DNA of 64,000 nucleotides from Chryseobacterium phosphatilyticum (GCF_002899825.2 NZ_PPED02000002.1:1023457-1087456); one strand, 5' to 3'. Positions 43,501 through 51,962 are shown, counted from the first letter of the stretch. Made by a program: numbers and translations. Notes: generated from the sequence alone by a model not told the origin.

Positions 43501-44401
43501 GAAGGGTTCCGTCAATGGGCTGAACTCTTTTTCCGGCGCCTTTGTCAAAATTAATATAGTAATAGGAAAAATCTTCGTAGATATTCTTTACTCCGTTGCT
43601 TCTGTCCGTTCTTGTATCTCTTCTTTTGAACCCGTTACCGTTACCATTGTCATAAAGATTAAATCCGTTGGGTCCCTGAGCATAGAAGAGGGCATAATCA
43701 TTATCATTCCAGATTCCGTCATCTTCTCCAACTACCTGGATTGCGTTTTCCTGTAGGGCATCAAATCTCGGATCCTGATTGAATTCCGGAAGCATTATCC
43801 CTCCGTTACCATAGATTCTGAAATTTCTTGGATTTACGGAAGATGGGTTGATTCCATTATCTCTTAAAAACTGAGTGGTGATTTTAAAGATCCCGGATTT
43901 ATCAACTTTTATTTTGTAAAAATTGCCGCTAGTCAGAGGGTTTCCCTGAGTTCCTATTTTATTGACTCCACCAGCGGTATTTAATGAGGCTGAAGATTCG
44001 GAAACATTAAAAGAAGATAGTCTGAGTATACGTCCTTTTACATTTTTAAATAATGCGACATTGATATTGGCATATCTGTCACCTTCTAATGTATAATAGG
44101 AAACATCAGCAATATCATAATCAGGAAGACTGTTTCTATTCAATTCAAATAAATCCTGATTGGAAACGCTTTCCCAAACCAGGTCAGAAATCTTTAATTG
44201 CTTTTCACCTATTTTTTGTTTTGTTGCTATAAAAACATTATTTTGGCTGAAAGAAAAGCCTTCATTTTTGAAATTGGGAAGATTTAATTTTATTTCACCA
44301 AAATCCTGAATTTTAGAACCATTCCATTCTATGGTGTTTCTTTGGGCATATAATGTTGAGGTTAAAGCGATTAGGGATAAAAGCGTGATTTTTCGTCTCA
44401 T
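40505..44401 (-). CDS. porU: type IX secretion system sortase PorU
   Basis: 1298 residues, the usual PorU size. Signal peptide MRRKITLLSLIALTSTLYAQ. A long beta-rich N-terminal region precedes a C25 (gingipain-type) cysteine peptidase fold: catalytic His in LYLFYFGHGGINGW (~residue 789) and Cys in STITCEFTLWD (~827). A flanking AAMITSSRAIGVDYG matches the family. The C-terminus has NWPNPFTNKTYIQFEH and a sorting-like domain ending in AVEKMVLLK. PorU removes cargo CTDs and attaches lipopolysaccharide. The porV gene follows. Divergent gldJ lies 166 bp away. Confidence 0.96.
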   Translation of the reverse strand: MRRKITLLSLIALTSTLYAQRNTIEWNGSKIQDFGEIKLNLPNFKNEGFSFSQNNVFIATKQKIGEKQLKISDLVWESVSNQDLFELNRNSLPDYDIADVSYYTLEGDRYANINVALFKNVKGRILRLSSFNVSESSASLNTAGGVNKIGTQGNPLTSGNFYKIKVDKSGIFKITTQFLRDNGINPSSVNPRNFRIYGNGGIMLPEFNQDPRFDALQENAIQVVGEDDGIWNDNDYALFYAQGPNGFNLYDNGNGNGFKRRDTRTDRSNGVKNIYEDFSYYYINFDKGAGKRVQPIDGTLPAQMITRYDNYQVINNDQKNLLKVGRIWVEDTPFINEKTVTFTTNSAIQANDVIRFRTQVVAYKSQQNSMGITVNNLAPFNQTVLQDSGTYEYNFVPLNHNGTLTNLTGNQITFKYNPDISKNPNGTFYFDYAEVQYKENLAFNGSQMNFRDFSIASGSNSDYGFSISNASAIEQVWDVTDITNANKRVNKSGGGFFNFAYTASDPNFNNEFVAFRADAAFSPQFVGRIGNQNLSALQNVDYLILTVPEMMGQAQRLANYHQTKNNYKVEIVDVNRVYEEFGSGSKDLTAIRDFVTRLNTPTGRLKYVFILGDASYDYKNRVPNNTNVVASYQGEHSSDYVASFVTDDYIVMTQPQTASIIETNLPDLPVGRIPAANITEAGIMMDKTLAYYNSLPGQSSPFGEWRMRLDFVVDDDREGGGPFHDVMNKTLANVFEQPGQQELKEYNVKKLYLDAFPAQSTSGGQRYPQVNQAISNAIGNSLYLFYFGHGGINGWAQERVLTSTEIQNSNNFSNVYSRFPFVSTITCEFTLWDEPDTNSAGEQFIKLKRGGAAAMITSSRAIGVDYGRDFTNTFTQNIFKLTNDDFNTLGYSHLLAKKQKGANSNHLKVNLLGDPAMKLSRPQRLLVIDNIETPVPGLIRGLDFVKIKGHINNPNGTLNSSFNGKVAINIFDKRLNKKTLNNDGVLTPVLDYTEEGSAIVKAAGTAVNGVFTAEFYVPKDINYAVGEGRILGYADNKSTDVFNNQAVQVGDINPNGVNDNQPPKVKLYMNNTNFADGGITNQNPTLLACLTDDTGINSTGSGVGHDITTYLDGQIINTVVLNDFYAPGEGNGCLNPSLADYQKGNVTYPFRNLAIGQHQLTFKVWDINNNSSTATLNFEVKDEADQRLTINRPLNWPNPFTNKTYIQFEHNCDDILDVNVQIYTITGRLVKTLSQPVVAEPFLQGFRTPRQAIEWDGRDDFGATVAKGTYIFKIFAKSQNQEKCKGSATAVEKMVLLK

Positions 44402-44566
44402 GTTTATTATTGAAATTGCTAAATTACAAAATAAATGAAAATTTTAGAATTAAATTGTGATACAATAAAATTAAATTGTTAACGTTTTTCAAAAAAATCA
44501 AATCTTTATTTGATTTATTGAATAATTTATTTTTTCTTTGTACTCTTGAAAATATTTATATCGACT

Positions 44567-46168
44567 ATGAAAAAACTAAAGTTGTTTTCATTAATAGCAT
44601 TAAGTTCTACACTTGCATTAACCAGTTGTGGCGGATCAGGAACCAGCAAAGGTGGCGGTACCAAAAAATTTGTCAGTAAAACAGGTTGGAAACCAAACGA
44701 AAAACAGGGTTGGTTTTTTGCAGGAAAGCAACAGAAGCAGAAAGGTTGGCCGGGGATGGTATATGTAGAAGGTGGAACTTTTACAATGGGATTAGTGAAA
44801 GATGATGTTATGCATGATTGGAATAACACACCGCGAAGAATGCAGGTGAGTTCATTCTTTATCGGAGAAACTGAAATTACTAACTACGAATACCGCGAAT
44901 ACCTTACATGGTTGAAGTATGTATTCCCACCAAGTGACCCAAGTTTTAAGGAGATCTATAACGGTGCTTTACCGGATACCTTATTATGGGATAATAAATT
45001 AGCTAGAAACGATTATAATGAGACCTACTTGCGTTCTCCGGAATTCGACTACTATCCGGTAGTAGGGGTTTCATGGACTCAAGCCAACAGATACTGCGAA
45101 TGGCTGACTGACAGAGCTAATGAAAAAGCTTTGATGCAGGCAGGGGTTATCGCTAAAGATTTATATATCAACGAATCCAATAACCAGGGAGGAACTGCAT
45201 TCAACATGGATAAATTCAAATCGAATGATCCGGAAATGCAGGGATATATTAATGAAAAAAGAATGCAGCAAAAGAGTGGTATGAAAACGACCAACCAAAG
45301 ACTATTGTCTGCAAACAGAGCTCCTAATTCTGCAATGGTACAAAAATTCAGACTTCCTACTGAAGTTGAATGGGAATACGCAGCTTTGGGAATGGCAAAA
45401 AACAGAGAATATAACCAATACTTAGGTAAAAAACCAGAAATTGAAAGATTAAGAGGTACCAAAGGAAAAACCAGAGGAATGTTCCTTGAAAACTTCAAAA
45501 TGGGTAAAGGGGATTATTCTGGTATTGCAGGATGGAAAAATGACGGGTCTGCACAAACTTCTGATGTTAGACAATATCCGTCCAATGATTTAGGAATCTA
45601 TGGTATGTACGGTAACGTTGCTGAATGGACTGCCGACGTGTACAGACCTATCATTGATGAAGATTTCAATGACTTCAACTACTACAGAGGAAATATGCCT
45701 CAGGCAGTAGTGAAAAATGGTGACGGAACTTACAAAATGATCGACGAAGGTACTATCAAATATGATACTTTAGCTGATGGTAGATTAGTGTATAGAGGTC
45801 TTCCGGGACAATTTGAAAGAGAAACCATTGCTGACTACAGAAACTATAGAGACGGTGACAGACAATCTTCTTTAGAGTATTACAGAGCTTCAGATTCTGC
45901 TTCATCTTTCGATATGTACAATTCACCTAGACAAAGATTTATCGTTGATGGTACAGGTAGAGTAAAAATGCAGAAAGATTCCAAGGACAGAACTTCAGCA
46001 ATGTCTAACGACATCAGAGTAGTAAAAGGAGGTTCTTGGCAGGATACAGCATATTGGTTGGATCCGGGACAAAGAAGATATAAAAACCAAGGAAAAGCAT
46101 ATGGCTGGATTGGTTTCCGTGTTGCTCAGGATGCAAGAACGAACGATAAGAATAGAACAAGAAGATAA
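44567..46168 (+). CDS. gldJ: gliding motility lipoprotein GldJ (FGE-sulfatase-like)
   Basis: 533 residues from the ATG at 44567, giving signal peptide MKKLKLFSLIALSSTLALTSC with lipobox LTSC. A TTG 21 bp earlier is in frame but not needed. A formylglycine-generating-enzyme-like domain follows: GMVYVEGGTFTMG, EITNYEYREYLTWLK, VGVSWTQANRYCEWL, KFRLPTEVEWEYAAL, GNVAEWTADVY, VVKGGSWQDTAYW and GWIGFRVAQDA. GldJ is required for gliding motility and T9SS function in Flavobacterium. Distinction from GldK rests on the divergent porU-porV neighbour, the known flavobacterial arrangement. murF follows. Confidence 0.93.
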   Translation: MKKLKLFSLIALSSTLALTSCGGSGTSKGGGTKKFVSKTGWKPNEKQGWFFAGKQQKQKGWPGMVYVEGGTFTMGLVKDDVMHDWNNTPRRMQVSSFFIGETEITNYEYREYLTWLKYVFPPSDPSFKEIYNGALPDTLLWDNKLARNDYNETYLRSPEFDYYPVVGVSWTQANRYCEWLTDRANEKALMQAGVIAKDLYINESNNQGGTAFNMDKFKSNDPEMQGYINEKRMQQKSGMKTTNQRLLSANRAPNSAMVQKFRLPTEVEWEYAALGMAKNREYNQYLGKKPEIERLRGTKGKTRGMFLENFKMGKGDYSGIAGWKNDGSAQTSDVRQYPSNDLGIYGMYGNVAEWTADVYRPIIDEDFNDFNYYRGNMPQAVVKNGDGTYKMIDEGTIKYDTLADGRLVYRGLPGQFERETIADYRNYRDGDRQSSLEYYRASDSASSFDMYNSPRQRFIVDGTGRVKMQKDSKDRTSAMSNDIRVVKGGSWQDTAYWLDPGQRRYKNQGKAYGWIGFRVAQDARTNDKNRTRR

Positions 46169-46187
46169 TATTTATCAAAATACTTAT

Positions 46188-46219
46188 AAAAAACCTTTCG
46201 GAATTCCGGAAGGTTTTTT
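46188..46219 (+). terminator. terminator after gldJ
   Basis: AAACCTTTCGG-AATT-CCGGAAGGTTT (one G:U type pair) followed by a T run, 20 bp after the stop. murF therefore probably has its own promoter; TATATTTT lies 9 nt before its start. Confidence 0.8.
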
Positions 46220-46318
46220 TATTTTTGGATCATGAAATTGCTTTGGTTAAAAAGTCTGAAATACTCATATAGATTTGGCGATTGCATGTGACCTCTTAAA
46301 AAAATATATATTTTCCAC

Positions 46319-47590
46319 ATGAATATAGAACAGTTTTATCCTCTATTTTTAAAGGCTGATAAAGTAACAATTGATAGCAGAAAAATAGCTAAGGACGATA
46401 TCTTTTTTGCCTTTTCCGGCGAAAACTTTAATGCAGCAACTTTAGCAGAAAAAGCCATCCATGATGGTGCTTTGGCTGTCATTGTAGAACAGACAGAATT
46501 TGAAAACAGAGATAAAAATATTTTCTATGTGCCATCAACACTAGAGTTTTTGCAGCAGCTGGCGATATATCATAGGAATCAACTTTCAATACCTGTAATC
46601 GGTCTTACCGGAAGCAATGGAAAAACAACAACAAAAGAATTGATCCATGCTGTACTTTCAGAAAAGTTCAATGTTCAGTATACATCGGGAAATCTGAATA
46701 ATCATATCGGAGTTCCCCTGACTATTCTTTCTATTAAACCTGAACATGAGATGGCTGTTATAGAAATGGGGGCCAATCACCAGAAGGAAATAGAATTTTT
46801 GTGTACAATTTCAAAACCTGATTTTGGATATATTACCAATTTCGGAAAAGCACATCTGGAAGGATTTGGTGGCTTTGAAGGAGTGATTAAAGGAAAGTCA
46901 GAATTGTACGATTATCTTATCCATAACAACAGAACAATTGTTGTTAATGAAAATGATCCCATTCAGGTTGAGAAAACAGAAGGTTATTCTTCAAAAATTG
47001 GTTTTGGAAAAGAAAATTCTGATTATAATTTTGAATCTTTTTCTGAAGAACATTTTGTAGGAATGGTATATGAAGGAGTAAAAGCAGTCTCAAAATTAAC
47101 AGGCGAGTATAATTTTACTAACCTTTGTGCGGCTGGATGTCTTGGGCTTCATTTCGGAATCGGTTTCGACAGAATAAAACATGCTGTTGAACAGTATACT
47201 CCTACAAACATGCGCTCTCAGGTGGTGAAAAAAAATAACAGAACAATGGTGCTGGATACGTATAATGCCAATCCAAGTTCTATGACAGCGTCATTGAATA
47301 ATTTTATCACTTTTGAGGGGCGTAAAACGATTATTATCGGTGATATGCTGGAATTAGGTGCTGAGAGCGAGAAAGAGCATCAGTATATCTTAAAACTGGC
47401 CCAGGAACTTTCTTTTGATGAAATCATTACAGTAGGTAAACATTTTAAAGCAATAAACCCATCCAACCTTGCTTTTGAAAATACAGCGGAACTCACCGAA
47501 TATCTGAAGGAGCATCAAATTTCCTCAGAAAACATATTGTTAAAAGGATCAAGAGGGGTTGCTTTAGAAAAAATAATAGATTTTATTTAG
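46319..47590 (+). CDS. murF: UDP-N-acetylmuramoyl-tripeptide--D-alanyl-D-alanine ligase
   Basis: 423 residues, Mur ligase fold. The N-terminal UDP-binding domain has DSRKIAKDDIFFAFSGEN. The ATP loop is GLTGSNGKTTTKELIHAVLS. The central domain includes IEMGANHQKEIEFLCTI and NFGKAHLEGFGG, with VVNENDP; the C-terminal domain has LDTYNANPSSMTASLNNF and the late GDMLELG. It adds D-Ala-D-Ala to the peptidoglycan precursor in the cytosol. It follows gldJ after a terminator, a conserved flavobacterial neighbourhood. Confidence 0.95.
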   Translation: MNIEQFYPLFLKADKVTIDSRKIAKDDIFFAFSGENFNAATLAEKAIHDGALAVIVEQTEFENRDKNIFYVPSTLEFLQQLAIYHRNQLSIPVIGLTGSNGKTTTKELIHAVLSEKFNVQYTSGNLNNHIGVPLTILSIKPEHEMAVIEMGANHQKEIEFLCTISKPDFGYITNFGKAHLEGFGGFEGVIKGKSELYDYLIHNNRTIVVNENDPIQVEKTEGYSSKIGFGKENSDYNFESFSEEHFVGMVYEGVKAVSKLTGEYNFTNLCAAGCLGLHFGIGFDRIKHAVEQYTPTNMRSQVVKKNNRTMVLDTYNANPSSMTASLNNFITFEGRKTIIIGDMLELGAESEKEHQYILKLAQELSFDEIITVGKHFKAINPSNLAFENTAELTEYLKEHQISSENILLKGSRGVALEKIIDFI

Positions 47591-47758
47591 TCTTATATCT
47601 TTTAGAAGGAAGACAGAAGGCCGGAAGAGGGGAGTTGCTGAAAAGCAGAATATAAATGATTTCTCTTTTATGAATGGTTCGATCGTTAGCTGATCACCGG
47701 AAGTAAACCGTTTGGCAGTACTTCCAGGTCCATTCTTCCGGCTTCCGGTCCAAATAAT

Positions 47759-48367
47759 TTATTTCTTTGAATTCCAGAACTCTTTTACAATGAGTTTAAT
47801 ATTTTTGAAAGTACTTGGAAAAACTTCAGTTTCTATCTGTGAAGTATTTTTCCAGGCTACTTCAGTGATTCCTTCCTCTATCTGAGGTTTTGAGGTATCT
47901 TCTCCGTCGAAATTCATTTCAAACCAATGCGTGCATTTCAAGATTTTTTCACCATTTCTTTCCACATAAATATGATAAGTGGTGTTGATGAATCGTATCA
48001 GTTCAACATCTTTCAGTCCGGTTTCTTCTTCAATTTCACGTACAGCAGATTCTTCTCTGGATTCTCCTTTTTCCATTTTGCCTTTGGGAAGATCCCATTT
48101 GCCTAATCTTCTGATGAAAAGTGTTTTTCCTTCAGGATTATTGACAATTCCACCTGCTGCCTCTATGATTCTGAAAAGTTTCTGAAATTCACTCCAGATT
48201 TCATCAATATTCTCACCAAAAACATTCAGTTCCTGCACAGAAGTATTCTCCAAAAGATCCAATGCGATCTCTAAAGTGGTGTAATTTTCATAACTAAGCT
48301 TTTTTTCGAGTTCTTCGGCATGCTTAGATATCAATAATTTTTTTTCGTTGACAAAAACTTTATACAT
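47759..48367 (-). CDS. Nudix hydrolase
   Basis: 202 residues. The Nudix box GKMEKGESREESAVREIEEE(TGL) (GX5EX7REUXEEXGU) is complete and is preceded by RRLGKWDLPKG. An N-terminal extension of ~70 residues (KKLLISKHAEELEKKLSYEN) precedes the domain; it is a feature of a Bacteroidota branch of the family. Nudix enzymes cleave nucleoside diphosphate-linked molecules; the substrate here is not predictable. It is divergent from the SRPBCC-like gene with only 36 bp between starts, in which a minus-strand TATTTTTG box (48399-48392) fits this gene. Confidence 0.9.
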   Translation of the reverse strand: MYKVFVNEKKLLISKHAEELEKKLSYENYTTLEIALDLLENTSVQELNVFGENIDEIWSEFQKLFRIIEAAGGIVNNPEGKTLFIRRLGKWDLPKGKMEKGESREESAVREIEEETGLKDVELIRFINTTYHIYVERNGEKILKCTHWFEMNFDGEDTSKPQIEEGITEVAWKNTSQIETEVFPSTFKNIKLIVKEFWNSKK

Positions 48368-48403
48368 TTGTAATAGTTAAGAATTTAAATACAAAAATAA
48401 AAA

Positions 48404-48793
48404 ATGAATTTAGAAGGACGAAAAATAATTGTCAATAAATCATCTAAAGAGTTATCGGAGTTGTTGAAGACCCCTGAAAATTATAAGGATTTTATGCCGG
48501 ACGGTCTTCAGAAATTTGAAACCAGAGACAACGGTTTTAAGTTCGGACTACAGGGAATGCCTGAAATTGCTTTGAAAATTGATGAGGTAAATGATCAGAA
48601 AGCTGTTTTGAAATCAGCAAGTTCAAGTTTAGATTTTTCATTAACGGCAACTCTGAACCCTATCAGCGAAAACCAGACTGAAGTACAGATGTTATTCGAA
48701 GGGAAATTCAATCCATTTATCAAAATGATGGTAGAAAAACCGTTACAGAATTTTATCAATACTTTGACCGATAAGATCGAAGCTTATAAATAA
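48404..48793 (+). CDS. SRPBCC (START-like) family protein
   Basis: 129 residues, single domain without signal peptide. The pattern GRKIIVNKSSKELSELLKTP then ENYKDFMPDGLQKF, a beta-rich middle with FKFGLQGMPEIALKI, and the C-terminal helix PFIKMMVEKPLQNFINTLTD match the helix-grip SRPBCC fold. Members bind small hydrophobic ligands. In related genomes this protein is, as far as I recall, often encoded beside pyrE and a Nudix gene. Here the Nudix gene is present but pyrE is not. Ligand unknown. Confidence 0.8.
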   Translation: MNLEGRKIIVNKSSKELSELLKTPENYKDFMPDGLQKFETRDNGFKFGLQGMPEIALKIDEVNDQKAVLKSASSSLDFSLTATLNPISENQTEVQMLFEGKFNPFIKMMVEKPLQNFINTLTDKIEAYK

Positions 48794-48794
48794 T

Positions 48795-48826
48795 AAAAAA
48801 GACCTTCAGTTTTGAAGGTTTTTTTA
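48795..48826 (+). terminator. terminator after the SRPBCC gene
   Basis: A-tract, then ACCTTCA (48802-48808) / TGAAGGT (48813-48819), then T7. It begins at the stop codon. Confidence 0.8.
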
Positions 48827-48896
48827 TTTATACCCTATCATTTATTTTTCTGATAAACAAAATACTGGAAGGGTAAATAAGATGATAAGTTAGATT

Positions 48897-49094
48897 TCAA
48901 TATCCCCCAATCAATTCCAATTTCATTTCGTTTATTTTATTATTATGAACAGGAATAAGGTATTGTGCCTGTTTTAAAGTCTTTGTAGCGGGGGAGGGTT
49001 TCTTTGTACTGTTTTTACAACTTGACACTGAACTGCCTGCCATTACAATTAAAAACAGTAGATGGATGATTATCTGAAATTCTGTTTTTTCCAT
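48897..49094 (-). CDS. small exported or lipidated protein, doubtful
   Basis: 65 residues. The N-terminal hydrophobic stretch FQIIIHLLFLIVMAGSSVSS then C looks like a signal peptide with a weak lipobox (VSSC). A Lys/Thr/Pro linker and a short helix follow. It lies 39 bp downstream of, and on the same strand as, the beta-helix gene. There is no recognisable family. It could be a genuine small lipoprotein or the degenerate end of something larger. Confidence 0.35.
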   Translation of the reverse strand: MEKTEFQIIIHLLFLIVMAGSSVSSCKNSTKKPSPATKTLKQAQYLIPVHNNKINEMKLELIGGY

Positions 49095-49133
49095 TTCTCA
49101 AATGTTTTGTTATTCACGGATGATCTTTTATTG

Positions 49134-50192
49134 TTACTGGCGCTTCTTTTTAAAAAGCCCTGCCATCAGGTTTGAACCTGCTGAACCTTCTGCTAATTGC
49201 AGGTAATTACGCTTACTTTGATCTTTTTCAATGGTGATGGTTCCTGTAGTTTGTACATTTTTCATTTCCAGAAAATCGGTTGAGGTCGCATCACTGTCGC
49301 TTAACGGTCCACTTCCATATCCTGCCAGTTTAGAATAATCGGTAAAAATGCAATCAGAAGCTTTGTACCGGCGTTTACTTCCTTTTTCTCTGATCCATAT
49401 TGTGCTGGTGCCGGCAATGATATTGTGATGGAAGTCGAATTCGTTCCCATTGGTACCTTGTGTAGTCCAGACGCCACAGAAATACCCACCATAAACCAGT
49501 GAATGGCGCATGGCACTACGGCTACCTGTTCCTCCGTCATTTTTCCAGAAAACAACAGGAATTTTACAGTTGTAGAAAACACAATGATCAATAACCAATC
49601 CATAACCATTGGCAATAACTCCTACATGGAGTGGCAATACATCAACATTTCCGGCAAAAAGACATTGGGATATCAACAGATCGTCAAGGCTTTTACCATC
49701 CCGCCATATGGGATAGGAACGGCGTAGATTGGTACCATCAATATAAGAGTAATCCGGGCTGCCGGTAAAGCGAAGGCCTTCTATCGTCACATGACTAACC
49801 TCCGGTTGTATCCCTTTGGCTTCCTGTCCGCCTACACCCGCTTCAAGCGGAGAAGCTGTTACTACTACCGGCATTTTTTGCGGAGTCCAGTCTGAATCGT
49901 CAGGCATCACTTCTGCACAAATGACAAGGCGATTGGCGAGGGTATACTTGTCATTATTAAATATAACGGTTTGGGTGAGAAGATGTATTCCTTCCGAAAG
50001 GATGATCGTAGTTGCTTCCGGCTCTTTGTTGAGGTTGACACGTTTTGATGCTTCTATGATGGTCTTTAACGGCTGTGACTTTGTTCCGGTATTGACATCG
50101 TTGCCCGTCCGGGGATTGACGTATAATTGTTCTGCGTCTACCGAAAGTACAGCCATCATAAACAGGACAAAACTCAATGTATATTTTATCAT
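49134..50192 (-). CDS. secreted right-handed parallel beta-helix protein
   Basis: 352 residues. Signal peptide MIKYTLSFVLFMMAVLSVDA, then the start QLYVNPRTGNDVNTGTKSQP with LKTIIEASKRV, typical of DUF1565/pectate-lyase-like parallel beta-helices. The rungs are seen as repeated short strands: VSHVTIEGLRFTGSP, DDLLISQCLFAGNV, GLVIDHCVFYNCKIP, MRHSLVYGGYFCGVW, FDFHHNIIAGTS. Such proteins bind or cleave polysaccharides. I see no certain catalytic set. The AraC-type regulator is 71 bp upstream on the same strand and may control it. Confidence 0.8.
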   Translation of the reverse strand: MIKYTLSFVLFMMAVLSVDAEQLYVNPRTGNDVNTGTKSQPLKTIIEASKRVNLNKEPEATTIILSEGIHLLTQTVIFNNDKYTLANRLVICAEVMPDDSDWTPQKMPVVVTASPLEAGVGGQEAKGIQPEVSHVTIEGLRFTGSPDYSYIDGTNLRRSYPIWRDGKSLDDLLISQCLFAGNVDVLPLHVGVIANGYGLVIDHCVFYNCKIPVVFWKNDGGTGSRSAMRHSLVYGGYFCGVWTTQGTNGNEFDFHHNIIAGTSTIWIREKGSKRRYKASDCIFTDYSKLAGYGSGPLSDSDATSTDFLEMKNVQTTGTITIEKDQSKRNYLQLAEGSAGSNLMAGLFKKKRQ

Positions 50193-50263
50193 ATTCCTTT
50201 TTTTTTGTAAAATTAGGAATAGGTTGACCTTATAAAAAGGTCATTTTATCTTTAAAATGATCA

Positions 50264-51130
50264 TTATATGTTCTTTCGGTATTGTTGAGGGGTATTGCCT
50301 GTAATATTTTTAAAAAAGCGGTTGAAATTTGAGGGATCCGAAAAGCCCAGCTCATAAGAAATTTCTTTTGCAGATTTGTTTTGATGGAGCTGTTTTTTAA
50401 TTTCTGAAATCAATTTGTAATGAATCATTTGCTGGGCTGATTGTCCGCTATATTGTCTGCAAATTTTATTAAGAAATCCTGCACTGATGTTAAGTATTTT
50501 CGAATAGGCTTCAACACTCCGGTCCTTCATAAATTGTTTTTCCAGTAAAGACCGGAATCTATAAAAATCCGGATGAACGTAGGTGTCTCTCTGAACATGA
50601 TAAATACCTGCATAGTATCGATTGAGAATAACTAATAATTGATAGAGAAGTGACCTGATCAAATGACTGCTGTCATTCTGAAGGTGCCCGAATTCCTGTT
50701 CTATGCCATATAAAAGCTCCCTGCACTTTTCAAATGAGGTTTCTGAAATATTCATTTCGGGAGGGCTTGTATATTGATGGAAATATTGAAACCGATAGAG
50801 AAATAATTCATCCGAGAAAAAAAGATGAAGAAAGTCTTTTTCAAAAAATAAGATATATCCTTTTACCTTTTCTTTAATTTCCCAGCGACGAACTTGTCCG
50901 GGACTTGTGAAAATAATGGTTCGTGGGGTTATCAATACCTTATTTTCGTCTAACGTAAAAGTTCCGGCTCCCTCTTCAATGAAAAGAATTTCGTAAAAGC
51001 TAAGCTGATGTAGGGTATCGTCTAATACAAAATGATTCAATGTTTCGATGCGCCCGATATCCAAAAGCAGTTCCAGACCGTACTTATTGGGGAGAAAATG
51101 ATACGTTTTAATTTTTGTGTCTGATGCCAT
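50264..51130 (-). CDS. AraC family transcriptional regulator
   Basis: 288 residues. The N-terminal cupin-like sensing domain (residues ~20-120: SFYEILFIEEGAGTFTLDEN, RTIIFTSPGQVRRWEI) precedes a two-helix-turn-helix DNA-binding domain at ~190-288: VEAYSKILNISAGFLNKICR and SAKEISYELGFSDPSNFNRF then FKNITGNTPQQYRK. AraC proteins of this type respond to sugars or other small molecules. It is co-oriented with the beta-helix gene, 71 bp upstream of it, and could regulate polysaccharide use. The ligand is not known. Confidence 0.9.
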   Translation of the reverse strand: MASDTKIKTYHFLPNKYGLELLLDIGRIETLNHFVLDDTLHQLSFYEILFIEEGAGTFTLDENKVLITPRTIIFTSPGQVRRWEIKEKVKGYILFFEKDFLHLFFSDELFLYRFQYFHQYTSPPEMNISETSFEKCRELLYGIEQEFGHLQNDSSHLIRSLLYQLLVILNRYYAGIYHVQRDTYVHPDFYRFRSLLEKQFMKDRSVEAYSKILNISAGFLNKICRQYSGQSAQQMIHYKLISEIKKQLHQNKSAKEISYELGFSDPSNFNRFFKNITGNTPQQYRKNI

Positions 51131-51226
51131 TTCTTTTTCTTTTCAGGAATAAGCTAAAAATACAAATTTTTGTTTATTCTTATAATGAAATGCATCAGTA
51201 GGGAAAGTGTTTTTTGTTAATGCTTA

Positions 51227-51322
51227 TTATTCATTTCTGATAAATACATCAAGCCAACCCACTACTGCAAAACTTACAAAATATAGCCCTTCTGGATTAT
51301 GAAATTTATAATTTCTACTCAT
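51227..51322 (-). pseudogene. 5' fragment of a REP-associated tyrosine transposase (RAYT)
   Basis: 31 codons starting MSRNYKFHNPEGLYFVSFAV and ending ...FIRNE then a stop. It matches the N-terminus of the intact RAYT at 53904-54455 (MSRKYKFHEKDGAYFISFAT). 55 nt (51229-51283) are identical to 52470-52524 within the broken RAYT. The rest of the 51131-51429 gap contains only this and a REP-like palindrome. Confidence 0.8.
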
Positions 51323-51388
51323 CATAATATGTTTTTAAGTAAAGATATAAAATGAGCTATCTTATGGAAAGTAATTATTAAGAAAATA

Positions 51389-51421
51389 CCACACGAAAGG
51401 ATTCGTGCGGCAGCTGAAGAG
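51389..51421. repeat. REP-like palindrome family 2, copy A
   Basis: CACACGAAAGGATTCGTGCGG CAGCTGA-type element with stem CCACACGAA / TTCGTGCGG and an AGGA loop. Related copies are at 51957-51991 (inverted) and 52896-52930. It begins 8 bp after the HAD-like gene and may also end its transcript. Confidence 0.65.
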
Positions 51422-51429
51422 TTTTTTTG

Positions 51430-51876
51430 TTATCTGTTCCGAAGTTGCAAATTTTGGAGAGCAGCGTTATTCAAACCTATATAAGGATCTGTTAAAATTA
51501 ATCTTCTTTTTAAGTTATCTGGTAACCCATTTAATGACTTATCATCATCTATTATAATCAAATCATCAGGATCAATTTTATTATCATTTATCCATTTTTC
51601 TATTTCCTCTCTTCTTGAAAATTTGGAATCCAATTTTAAATTCATAATAGATATTTCTTTAAATTTAATATTCCTCCTCTGAAAAATATTTTTCCATTCT
51701 TGAATATCAAATCTAAATCTATGTGAAGTTGATAAAATTATTTCTAAATCATCAATTGAGTTTATAACGTCAATAGCATTTGCATTAAATTTATAAAACC
51801 CATCTTCTCCCATGTCCACTTTTTTATATGGATTAGCATGAACCATTACACCGTCAATATCTAAAAAAAGTCTCAT
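51430..51876 (-). CDS. HAD-like (HAD_SAK type) protein, possible immunity protein
   Basis: 148 residues from the ATG at 51876; an earlier start would overlap the preceding toxin stub and add an unrelated stretch. Motif I is MRLFLDIDGVMVHAN (DxDG), motif II is ILSTSHRFR (hydroxylated T/S), and a late IIIDDDKSLNGLP gives the acidic motif IV. This small HAD form is found in RNA-repair and toxin-associated contexts. It lies immediately downstream (11 bp) of a toxin-tip remnant in the Rhs array and is enclosed by REP-like palindromes, so I infer a cassette immunity or accessory role. No signal peptide. Confidence 0.7.
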   Translation of the reverse strand: MRLFLDIDGVMVHANPYKKVDMGEDGFYKFNANAIDVINSIDDLEIILSTSHRFRFDIQEWKNIFQRRNIKFKEISIMNLKLDSKFSRREEIEKWINDNKIDPDDLIIIDDDKSLNGLPDNLKRRLILTDPYIGLNNAALQNLQLRNR

Positions 51877-51887
51877 AACGAAATTTA

Positions 51888-51962
51888 TTAAAGTAAAATG
51901 CATCCAAAATCTTCAGGATTAAATCCGCCTGGCCAAATTGTGGTTTCATTATAAACCGCTCC
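51888..51962 (-). pseudogene. 3' stub of an Rhs toxin tip
   Basis: An open frame ending at TAA 51888-51890 encodes GAVYNETTIWPGGFNPEDFG then CILL. It has no start and ends just upstream of the HAD-like gene, where a toxin C-terminus would lie in an Rhs-immunity cassette. The upstream part is replaced by REP-like copy B and the broken RAYT. Toxin type unknown. Confidence 0.4.

Noticed and set aside
40505..44401. PorU as a gingipain-like secreted protease
   Set aside because: Size, the adjacent porV and divergent gldJ identify the T9SS sortase rather than a cargo protease.
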